Assembly: GCF_014648855.1 (NCBI RefSeq)
Contig: NZ_BMRX01000011.1
Location: 124,001 to 188,000 of the forward strand
Length of the DNA: 64,000 bases
Source of the DNA: Streptomyces parvulus
GTDB taxonomy: Bacteria; Actinomycetota; Actinomycetes; Streptomycetales; Streptomycetaceae
Direction: 5' to 3'
The translations under genes and the position numbers were made by a program. Of the stretch, positions 19,589-26,371 are shown piece by piece (the stretch's first letter is position 1; each line of letters begins with the position of its first letter). The notes beneath the pieces are model-generated. The model had not been told where the DNA came from. It ran no database searches and worked only from the letters and a program-made list of their open reading frames with translations.

Positions 19589-19843
19589 GGGGGGACCTCC
19601 CGATCGGTCGGTGTGGGGGTGTTCGGGTCCTCCACTGGTACCGGGCGGACGGGCCGGTGCCGGTGACCGTCACCCCTTCGGTGGCGAGTCCGCGTCGGCG
19701 CCGCCGTCGCCGAACCGTCGCCGGGTTGTCCGGGTGTTGTCACGCTTGCCGTCCGGGTCTTGGCGACGGGTTCCCGGCGGGCGCACGGTCGGAGCACGCG
19801 ACGGTCCCGACGACGGGACGGTCTCCCGACGTGGAGGTGCGTC

Positions 19844-20098
19844 ATGTGTGTCCACCGGTCTTCCTGCCCCGCGGCCGACGTCCCCGCGGCCGACTCCACC
19901 GCCGTCGGCTCCCTCTCCGCCGGCTCCCCCGCGGTGCCCGCCGCCGTCGCGCACGTCGTCGCCGCCCACCCCGAACAGGGGTGGAACCTGCTGTGCGACG
20001 GCACGATCGTCTTCGACGACACCGGTGAACTGCGGCCCGACGGCGGGGTGGTCGCGCCGCGCCGGGTGCCGGCCGGGCGCCTGGCGATCGCGGCCTGA
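19844..20098 (+). CDS. DUF5999 family small protein
   Basis: An 84-residue cytoplasmic protein with the layout of the actinomycete DUF5999 family: a Cys-rich start MCVHRSSCPAAD, then HPEQGWNLLCDGTIVFDDTGELRPDG and a VAPRR tail. Most of the family have a shorter middle; here an Ala/Ser/Pro stretch (~residues 12-38) separates the halves. The ATG at 19844 has GGAGG six bases upstream (19833-19837). No function is known. The three cysteines at 2, 8 and in LLCDG could bind metal, but that is speculation. Confidence 0.78.
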   Translation: MCVHRSSCPAADVPAADSTAVGSLSAGSPAVPAAVAHVVAAHPEQGWNLLCDGTIVFDDTGELRPDGGVVAPRRVPAGRLAIAA

Positions 20099-20118
20099 GC
20101 CCGGGGGCGCGGCCCGGG

Positions 20119-20946
20119 TCAGTCCCCCTCGGCGATGAACTCCCGCAGCAGGGAGGCGAGCAGCTCCGGCTGGTCCGCGGGGATCAGCGTCCGGGCGCCC
20201 TCGACCTCCACCAGCCGTCCCCGGGGCAGCAGTTCGGCCAGGCGGCGGCCGTGGGCACGCGGCATCATCAGGTCCTCGACCGCCCAGACCACGAGCGCGG
20301 GACGGTCGAACCGCCGCAACCCCTGTGCCGCCTCCAGGAGTTCGTCGCGGCGGACATGGGTGTTGTAGTGCCGGAAGTCGCGGCGGACCGCCGGGTCGGT
20401 GCGCAGCGGACGCAGCCAGCCGTCGACGACCGCGTCCGGCAGGGGGCGCTTGGTGAGGGCGCCGAATCCGACGGGGAGGCGGCGCAGCGGCCGCAGGCCC
20501 AGGGTGCGGACCAGGAGCGGCACGCCGCCGGGCAGCCGGCAGGCGAGGCCGATCAGCTTTCCGGGCAGTCCGGGCGGGTAGTTGTCGAACGCCTCGCACG
20601 CGACCAGCGCCAGCCGGGCGAGCCGCTCCGGACGGCGGGCCGCCACCGTCTGGGCGCGTCCGCAGTCGTTCTCGACGAGGGTGACACCGGTGAGGTCGAG
20701 GCGGTCGAGGAACTCCGCTACCAGTTCGTTGACCAGGTCCGGGGTGGGCGGCCGGGACAGCGGGCGGCGGTGGGCGCCGTAGGGCAGGGTCGGTGCGATC
20801 ACCCGGTGGTCGGCGCGCAGGTCGGCGAGGACACCGCGCCAGACGGTGGCGTCCTGGACGAGGCCGTGCAGGAGGACGACGACCGGCCCCTCGCCGCCGG
20901 TGTCCTCGTACTCGACGGTGCCCGCGCTCAGCTGGATGTCCGGCAT
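20119..20946 (-). CDS. Alpha/beta-fold hydrolase with atypical catalytic residues
   Basis: A 275-residue alpha/beta-hydrolase. The oxyanion-hole HGLVQDATVW and the general fold are clear. The nucleophile elbow reads LVENDCGRA, so the residue at the nucleophile position is Asp, as in haloalkane dehalogenase/epoxide hydrolase relatives (compare the usual VGNDTGGA). At the C terminus, where a catalytic His is expected (GCSHFxxEDxP), the sequence is EGARTLIPADQPELL, with no His. It may be inactive or use a different residue. It is convergent with the DUF5999 gene and lies just downstream of the RidA gene, with which it might be co-transcribed. Substrate unknown. Confidence 0.85.
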   Translation of the reverse strand: MPDIQLSAGTVEYEDTGGEGPVVVLLHGLVQDATVWRGVLADLRADHRVIAPTLPYGAHRRPLSRPPTPDLVNELVAEFLDRLDLTGVTLVENDCGRAQTVAARRPERLARLALVACEAFDNYPPGLPGKLIGLACRLPGGVPLLVRTLGLRPLRRLPVGFGALTKRPLPDAVVDGWLRPLRTDPAVRRDFRHYNTHVRRDELLEAAQGLRRFDRPALVVWAVEDLMMPRAHGRRLAELLPRGRLVEVEGARTLIPADQPELLASLLREFIAEGD

Positions 20947-20987
20947 GCCGGAACTCTAGGGCGCTCCGGCGTCCGGCGGCAGGGGCG

Positions 20988-21386
20988 CTACGGCAGTACG
21001 GCGAACCCGTCGAGTTCCACCAGGGCCCGCTCGTCCCAGAGGCGTACGACCTCGACGACGGCCATCGCCGGGTAGTCGCGGCCGGCCAGCCGGTGCCAGA
21101 GGCGGCCGAGTTCGGCGGCGTGGGCGCGGTAGTCGGCGACGTCAGTGGCGTAGACGGTGACGCGGGCGAGGTCGGCGGGAGTGCCGCCGGTGGCCCGCAG
21201 CGCGGTCAGCAGGTTGGCCAGGGCCCGCTCGAACTGGGCGGGGAGGGTGTCGCCGGTGACCTTGCCGTCGGTGTCCAGGGCGGTCTGGCCGGCCAGGAAC
21301 ACGACGCGGGTGCCGGTGGCCACGACGGCGTGGGAGAAGCCGGTGGGCGGGGAGAGTGCGGGCGGGTTCACCCGTTCGGCGGTCAT
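20988..21386 (-). CDS. RidA (YjgF/YER057c) family deaminase-like protein
   Basis: A 132-residue RidA-family protein. The family hydrolyses reactive enamine/imine intermediates to ketones and ammonia, and includes 2-aminomuconate deaminase. Motifs: VVFLAGQTALDTDGKVTGDT, QFERALANLLTALRATGG, and DYPAMAVVEVVRLWDERALVELDGFAV; the last lies in the usual substrate-binding region. The start ATG (21386) overlaps the stop of the acyl-CoA dehydrogenase gene as ATGA, so the two are translationally coupled. In this cluster it could clear enamines formed when an amino-aromatic CoA ester is dearomatised, which fits an anthranilate-type substrate. Confidence 0.9.
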   Translation of the reverse strand: MTAERVNPPALSPPTGFSHAVVATGTRVVFLAGQTALDTDGKVTGDTLPAQFERALANLLTALRATGGTPADLARVTVYATDVADYRAHAAELGRLWHRLAGRDYPAMAVVEVVRLWDERALVELDGFAVLP

Positions 21387-22804
21387 GGGCGGGGCTCCTT
21401 GGCGGTCGCGTCGTGGGCGCGGTACAGCTCCTTGGCGATGATGCCGCGCTGCACCTCGCTGGCGCCCTCGTAGACGCGGGGGGCGCGTACCTCGCGGTAG
21501 AGGTGTTCGAGGAGGTGGCCGCGGCGCAGGGCGCGGGCGCCGTGCAGCTGGACGGCCCTGTCGACGACGTACTGGGCGGTCTCGGTGGCGAGGAGCTTGG
21601 CCATCGCGGCGCGCCGCGGGACGTCCGCGGCCGACTGGTCGTACGCCGTGGCGGCCGCGTACACCATCAGGCGGGCGGTCTCGGTGCGCAGGGCCATCTC
21701 CGCGACCTCGTGGGCGACGGTCTGGAGGTCGCGCAGCTTGCCGCCGAAGGCGTCGCGGGCGGTGGTGTGGGCGACGGTGGCGTCGAGGGCGGCCTGCGCC
21801 ATGCCGACGGCGAAGGCGCCGACGCTGGGGCGGAACAGGTTGAGGGTGTCCATCGCGACCCGGAAGCCGCGGTCCGGCTCGCCGAGCACGTCGTCGGCGG
21901 TGACGGGCACCCCGTCGAAGGCGAGGGCTCCGACGGGGTGCGGCGAGAGCATGTCGAGCGGGGTGCCGGTGAGGCCGGGGCGGTCGGCCGGCACGAGGAA
22001 GGCGGTGACGCCGCGGGCGCCGGCGCCGGGGGTGGTGCGGGCGAACACGGTGTAGAAGTCGGCCTCGGGGGCGTTGGAGATCCAGCACTTCTCACCGGTG
22101 AGCCGCCAGCCGGCGGCGCCGTCGCGCTCGGCGACGGGCCGCGCCCCGTCGGGGCCCGGGCCGCGCCCAGCGGCGGGCCGTGGCGCGGCGCTCCCGGCGG
22201 CTCCCGGGGCCGGCCCGCCCGTGCCGTCGTCCTCGGCGGCGGGCGTCACCGCGTCCATGCCCGAGCCGCTTCCGGTGGCGGGGCGGGGCGGTTCGGCGCC
22301 GGTGGCCCAGACCGACTCGGCGGACGGGGACGTGCCCTCGTCGCTTCCGGTCCGCTCCGGAGGGCTCCCCCGCTCCCCCGGTCCGTGCCGCGGGGCGAGC
22401 GGGGCCGCGGCGAGGGTCAGGGCCGCCGCGTCCGAGCCCGCGTCCGGCTCGCTGAGGGCGAAGGCGGGTACCGCGGTGCCGGCGGCGACCGCGGGCAGCC
22501 AGCGGTCGCGCTGGGCGTCGGTGCCGTGGGTGTGCACCGGGTGGGCGCCGAGGCCCTGGAGGGCGAGGGCGGTCTCGGCTTCGGTGCAGGCGTGGGCGAG
22601 GGACTCGCGCATCAGGCACAGGTCGAGCGCGCCCGAGGTGAACAGGCGGGAGATCAGGCCGAGGGCGCCCAGTTCGGCGACGAGGGCGCGGTCGACGCGG
22701 CCGGGTTCGCCCTTCTCGGCCAGGGGGCGCAGCCGCTCGGCGGCCAGGGCGCGCAGCTCCGCGCACCAGGTGAGCTGTGCCGGGTCGAGCGAGAACGCTG
22801 TCAT
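21383..22804 (-). CDS. Acyl-CoA dehydrogenase with a long low-complexity insertion
   Basis: FAD-dependent acyl-CoA dehydrogenase, 473 residues, larger than the usual ~380. Seen: the FALSEPDAGSDAAAL flavin-contact motif (~115-129), GWRLTGEKCWISNA (~232-245), and the C-terminal RVYEGASEVQRGIIAKEL with the helical catalytic region. Between the first two lies a ~95-residue Gly/Pro/Ala/Ser-rich insertion (about residues 135-230) where normal family members have only a short turn. I start at ATG 22804 (GGAAGGA seven bases upstream), not the longer frame. It heads a coupled operon with RidA and is divergent from the CoA ligase, sharing an operator-like promoter with the hydratase operon. It probably oxidises a ring-derived acyl-CoA. 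Confidence 0.9.
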   Translation of the reverse strand: MTAFSLDPAQLTWCAELRALAAERLRPLAEKGEPGRVDRALVAELGALGLISRLFTSGALDLCLMRESLAHACTEAETALALQGLGAHPVHTHGTDAQRDRWLPAVAAGTAVPAFALSEPDAGSDAAALTLAAAPLAPRHGPGERGSPPERTGSDEGTSPSAESVWATGAEPPRPATGSGSGMDAVTPAAEDDGTGGPAPGAAGSAAPRPAAGRGPGPDGARPVAERDGAAGWRLTGEKCWISNAPEADFYTVFARTTPGAGARGVTAFLVPADRPGLTGTPLDMLSPHPVGALAFDGVPVTADDVLGEPDRGFRVAMDTLNLFRPSVGAFAVGMAQAALDATVAHTTARDAFGGKLRDLQTVAHEVAEMALRTETARLMVYAAATAYDQSAADVPRRAAMAKLLATETAQYVVDRAVQLHGARALRRGHLLEHLYREVRAPRVYEGASEVQRGIIAKELYRAHDATAKEPRP

Positions 22805-22847
22805 CGCCGGTCCTTCCCCATGCTCCGCCGAGCCGTCGGGTCCCACC

Positions 22848-22890
22848 CGAGGTTATCGCGCCCCGTTGACTGTCGTCACCAACACGATAC
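22848..22890. promoter_or_regulatory. Shared operator/promoter element, copy 1
   Basis: The minus strand reads GTGACGACAGTCA, nine bases, then GATAACCTCG (22848-22879), likely -35 and -10 of the acyl-CoA dehydrogenase operon, with CGATAC at 22885-22890. On the + strand TTGACT (22866) may serve the ligase gene. The same element recurs at 29655-29699. Probable PaaX-family operator. Confidence 0.6.
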
Positions 22891-22932
22891 GCTCGATGCG
22901 CGAGCCCACCACGACAAAGGGGGCGAACCGCC

Positions 22933-24555
22933 ATGGCAGCTCCGCGCGACGCGGAACCGAGCCGCTCCGCCCACGTCGACACCTTCGCGCGCGAGCACCT
23001 GCCTCCCCCCGAGCAGTGGCCGAGGCTCCACTTCGACCTGCCGGAGCTGCGCTACCCCGCGCGGCTGAACTGCGCGGCGGAGCTGCTCGCCGGCCCGCCC
23101 GACGACCGGCCCGCCTTCCGCACCGCCGACGGGGAGACCTGGAGCTACGGCCTGCTGCGGGACCGCGTCGACCGGATCGCCCACACCCTCACCGGGGAGC
23201 TGGGAGTGGTGCCGGGCAACCGGGTGCTGCTGCGCGGCCCCACCACGCCCTGGCTGGCGGCCTGCTGGCTGGCGGTCCTGAAGGCGGGCGCGGTGGCGGT
23301 CACCGTGCTGGCCCAGCAGCGCCCGCACGAACTGGCCGCGATCTGCGAGATCGCCCGGGTGGGACACGCCCTGTGCGACGCGCGGGCCCTCGACGACCTG
23401 GCCAAGGCGGAGGTCCCCGGGCTCCGGATCACTGCCTACGGCGGGGACGCGCCCGGCGACCTGCTGGCCCGCGCGGCCGAGGCGGCGCCCGGCACGCCGT
23501 ACCCGGCCGTCCCGACCGCGGCCGACGACGTGGCGCTGATCGCCTTCACCTCGGGCACCACCGGCCGGCCCAAGGGCTGCATGCACTTCCACCGCGACGT
23601 GCTGGCGATCGCCGACACCTTCGGCCGGCACGTGCTCAAACCGCGCGCGGACGACGTCTTCGCGGGCAGCCCGCCGCTCGGCTTCACCTTCGGCCTCGGC
23701 GGGCTGGTGATCTTCCCGTTGCGGGCGGGCGCGAGCGCGCTGCTGCTCGAACAGGCGGGCCCCAGGCAGCTGTTGCCGGCGATCGCCGAGCACCGGGTGT
23801 CGGTGCTGTTCACCGCGCCGACGGCGTACCGCGCGATGCTCGACGAGCTGGACGGGCACGACGTGTCGAGCCTGCGGCGCTGCGTCTCGGCCGGCGAGAA
23901 CCTGCCGGCGGCCACCTGGCAGGCCTGGTACGAGCGCACCGGACTGCGCGTCATCAACGGCATCGGCGCCACCGAGCTGCTGCACATCTTCGTCTCGGCC
24001 GCCGACGGCGACATCCGACCCGGGACGACGGGCGTGCCGGTGCCGGGCTGGCACGCGCGCGTGCAGGACGCCTCCGGCGTGCCGGTGCCCGACGGGGAGC
24101 CGGGCCTGCTCGCGGTGCGGGGTCCGGTGGGCTGCCGGTACCTCGCCGACCCGCGGCAGCGGGAGTACGTGCGCGACGGCTGGAACATCACCGGGGACAC
24201 CTATGTGCGCGAGCCCGACGGCTACTTCCGGTACGTGGCCCGCGCGGACGACATGATCATCTCGGCCGGCTACAACATCGCGGGACCCGAGGTCGAGGAG
24301 GCGCTGCTGCGGCATCCGGACGTCGTGGAGGCGGCGGTGGTCGGCCGGCCGGACGGTCGCCGCGGTCAGGTGGTGGTGGCGCACACCGTACTGAGGGAGG
24401 GTGCCGCGCGGGACGCCGAGGCGCTGCGCGCCTTCCTGCGGGAGGAGCTGGCGCCGTACAAGTGCCCCCGGGAGATCGTCTTCCTGGACGCGCTGCCGCG
24501 CACGGCGACCGGGAAGCTCCAGCGGTACCGGCTCCTGTCCGACGACATAAGATGA
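22933..24555 (+). CDS. AMP-forming CoA ligase, benzoate/2-aminobenzoate type
   Basis: A 540-residue ANL-superfamily enzyme that adenylates an aromatic acid and transfers it to CoA. The core motifs are IAFTSGTTGRPKGCMHFH (P-loop-like), INGIGATELLHIFVS, NITGDTYVREPDGYFRYVARADD, and the C-terminal TATGKLQRYRL with the catalytic Lys. The GIGATELLHIF and PPLGFTFGLG segments match benzoate/2-aminobenzoate-CoA ligases. I base the anthranilate preference on the neighbours (two-domain monooxygenase/reductase, RidA) rather than on pocket residues. The stop overlaps the PaaX start as ATGA. Expression likely comes from the divergent promoter shared with the dehydrogenase. Confidence 0.92.
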   Translation: MAAPRDAEPSRSAHVDTFAREHLPPPEQWPRLHFDLPELRYPARLNCAAELLAGPPDDRPAFRTADGETWSYGLLRDRVDRIAHTLTGELGVVPGNRVLLRGPTTPWLAACWLAVLKAGAVAVTVLAQQRPHELAAICEIARVGHALCDARALDDLAKAEVPGLRITAYGGDAPGDLLARAAEAAPGTPYPAVPTAADDVALIAFTSGTTGRPKGCMHFHRDVLAIADTFGRHVLKPRADDVFAGSPPLGFTFGLGGLVIFPLRAGASALLLEQAGPRQLLPAIAEHRVSVLFTAPTAYRAMLDELDGHDVSSLRRCVSAGENLPAATWQAWYERTGLRVINGIGATELLHIFVSAADGDIRPGTTGVPVPGWHARVQDASGVPVPDGEPGLLAVRGPVGCRYLADPRQREYVRDGWNITGDTYVREPDGYFRYVARADDMIISAGYNIAGPEVEEALLRHPDVVEAAVVGRPDGRRGQVVVAHTVLREGAARDAEALRAFLREELAPYKCPREIVFLDALPRTATGKLQRYRLLSDDIR

Positions 24556-25397
24556 TCAACGTGTACGACCAGCACGCGCAGCACGCCCCGAGGTCCCTCA
24601 TCGTCACGCTCTACGGAGCCTACGGGCGCTTCGCGCCGGGCCCGGTGCCCGTCGCGGAGCTGATCCGGCTGCTCGGCGCGGTCGCGGTGGACGCCCCCTC
24701 CGTGCGCTCGTCGGTGTCCCGGCTGAAGCGGCGCGGACTGCTGGTGCCCGCCCGTACCGCCGAGGGCGCCGCGGGGTACGAACTCTCGCCCCAGGCACGT
24801 CAGCTGCTGGACGACGGGGACCGGCGGATCTACGCCGCGGCCCCGCCCGACGACGAGGGCTGGGTGCTCGCCGTGTTCTCGGTGCCGGAGTCGGAGCGGC
24901 AGAAGCGGCACGTCCTGCGCTCCCGGCTGGCCGGCCTCGGCTTCGGCAGCGCGGCCCCCGGCGTGTGGATCGCGCCGGCCCGCCTGTACGAGGAGACGCG
25001 GCACGCGCTGGGCAGGCTGGACCTGGACTCCTACGTGGACTTCTTCCGCGGCGAGCACCTGGGCTTCACGCCGACCGCCGAGGCCGCGGCGCGCTGGTGG
25101 GACCTGGCGGCGATCGCCAAGGAGCACGAGGCGTTCCTCGACCGCCACGCGCGCGTGCTGCGCGCCTGGGAGCAGCGGCCGGACACCCCGCCCGAGGAGG
25201 CCTACCGCGACTACCTCCTCGCCCTGGACTCCTGGCGCCACCTGCCCTACACGGACCCGGGGCTGCCCGCCCGGCTCCTCCCCGAGGACTGGCCCGGCAC
25301 GCGCTCGGCGGGCGTCTTCCGCGCCCTGCACGAGCGGCTGCGCGACGCGGGCGCACGCTTCGCCGCCCTCGGAGGACCGGCCGACACCATGGAGTGA
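24552..25397 (+). CDS. PaaX family transcriptional regulator
   Basis: A 281-residue regulator of the PaaX family, repressors that respond to aryl-CoA thioesters. An N-terminal winged helix (PVAELIRLLGAVAVDAPSVRSSVSRLKRRGLL, ~residues 36-68) is followed by the PaaX-type central region and the long helical C terminus (WEQRPDTPPEEAYRDYLLALDSWRHLPYTDPGLP). The start ATG overlaps the ligase stop (ATGA), so regulator and ligase are co-translated; the ligase product would be the natural effector. The shared GTGACGAC-type elements at 22848-22879 and 29655-29686 are the obvious candidate binding sites. Confidence 0.93.
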   Translation: MINVYDQHAQHAPRSLIVTLYGAYGRFAPGPVPVAELIRLLGAVAVDAPSVRSSVSRLKRRGLLVPARTAEGAAGYELSPQARQLLDDGDRRIYAAAPPDDEGWVLAVFSVPESERQKRHVLRSRLAGLGFGSAAPGVWIAPARLYEETRHALGRLDLDSYVDFFRGEHLGFTPTAEAAARWWDLAAIAKEHEAFLDRHARVLRAWEQRPDTPPEEAYRDYLLALDSWRHLPYTDPGLPARLLPEDWPGTRSAGVFRALHERLRDAGARFAALGGPADTME

Positions 25398-25480
25398 TCC
25401 GCGTCACACTTTCCCGCGATCAGGGAACCCTCAGCCTTCTCCGACCCTCTTCTCAGGTTTCTCACCTACCGTGCGGACGC

Positions 25481-26371
25481 ATGAGTCTCGCGCGCAACTT
25501 GAACCGGGCCCTGACCGTCACCACCGGCCTCCAGGTGCGAAGAGCACCCCGGGCGGTGAAGGAGAAGCCCGCCGCACCGACGGCGGTGGAGGCGCGGCCC
25601 GCGGCCCCCTACCGATGTCCGTCCCCCGAGGAACTGCCGGCCGAGCGGCTGGTGCGCGGCCCGGTCTTCATCATCTCCTCCATCCGTTCCGGCTCCACCC
25701 TGCTGCGGATGATGCTGGGCGCCCACCCGCGGCTGCACGCCCCGCACGAACTGCACATAGGCAAGCTGGAGGTCACCTGCGCCAACTGGTTCTCCGAGCG
25801 GGCGATGGGTGAACTGGGCCTGGCGCGCGGCGACCTGGAGCACCTGCTGTGGGACCGCGTCCTGCACCGCGAACTGACCGGCTCGGGCAAGGACTTCGTG
25901 GTCGAGAAGACCCCGGCCAACGTCTACATGTACCGGCGCCTGAAGGACTGCTGGCCCGACGCCCGCTTCGTCTTCCTGCTGCGCCACCCCGTCTCCACGG
26001 CCCGCTCCTGGCACGAGACCGACCCGGTCAAGCGGCCGTACGACACGGCCGTCACCGACGTGCTGAAGTACCTGACGGCCGTCGAGGAGGCCCGCGCGGC
26101 CGACGCCGAGGGCTTCACCGTGCGCTACGAGGACATCACCGACGACCCGGAGCGCGAGATGCGCCGCCTGTGCGCGTTCCTCGGCGTCGACTACGCCCCG
26201 GCCATGCTCGACTACGGCGAGAAGAGCGACGGCGAGCTGGTGAGGGGGCTCGGCGACTGGCGCGACAACATCCGCACCGGCACCGTCCAGCCGGGCCGGG
26301 CGCTGCCCGCGGCGGACGAGGTGCCGGAGCGGCTGCGCCCGGTCTGCGAGGCGTGGGGCTACGCCTCCTGA
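25481..26371 (+). CDS. Sulfotransferase family protein
   Basis: A 296-residue protein of the PAPS-dependent sulfotransferase fold. The 5'-phosphosulfate-binding loop is FIISSIRSGSTLLRMML (about residues 63-79), and the 3'-phosphate-binding region is RFVFLLRHPVSTARSWHE. A basic, Pro-rich N-terminal ~55 residues precede the domain. Bacterial members often sulfate lipids, glycans or natural products; the acceptor is unknown. It lies 83 bases downstream of the PaaX gene on the same strand and could be read through from it, but nothing ties it to aromatic catabolism. Its 3' end overlaps the convergent monooxygenase gene by 13 bases. Confidence 0.87.
   Translation: MSLARNLNRALTVTTGLQVRRAPRAVKEKPAAPTAVEARPAAPYRCPSPEELPAERLVRGPVFIISSIRSGSTLLRMMLGAHPRLHAPHELHIGKLEVTCANWFSERAMGELGLARGDLEHLLWDRVLHRELTGSGKDFVVEKTPANVYMYRRLKDCWPDARFVFLLRHPVSTARSWHETDPVKRPYDTAVTDVLKYLTAVEEARAADAEGFTVRYEDITDDPEREMRRLCAFLGVDYAPAMLDYGEKSDGELVRGLGDWRDNIRTGTVQPGRALPAADEVPERLRPVCEAWGYAS

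Noticed and set aside
22074..25397. 1107-residue + strand open frame
   Set aside because: Only its last part (from 24552) is real (PaaX). The rest is a shadow of the dehydrogenase and the CoA ligase.
25481..26371. Sulfotransferase as a step of the aryl-CoA pathway
   Set aside because: No pathway logic for sulfation, 83-base gap after paaX and no shared operator element; position alone is weak.
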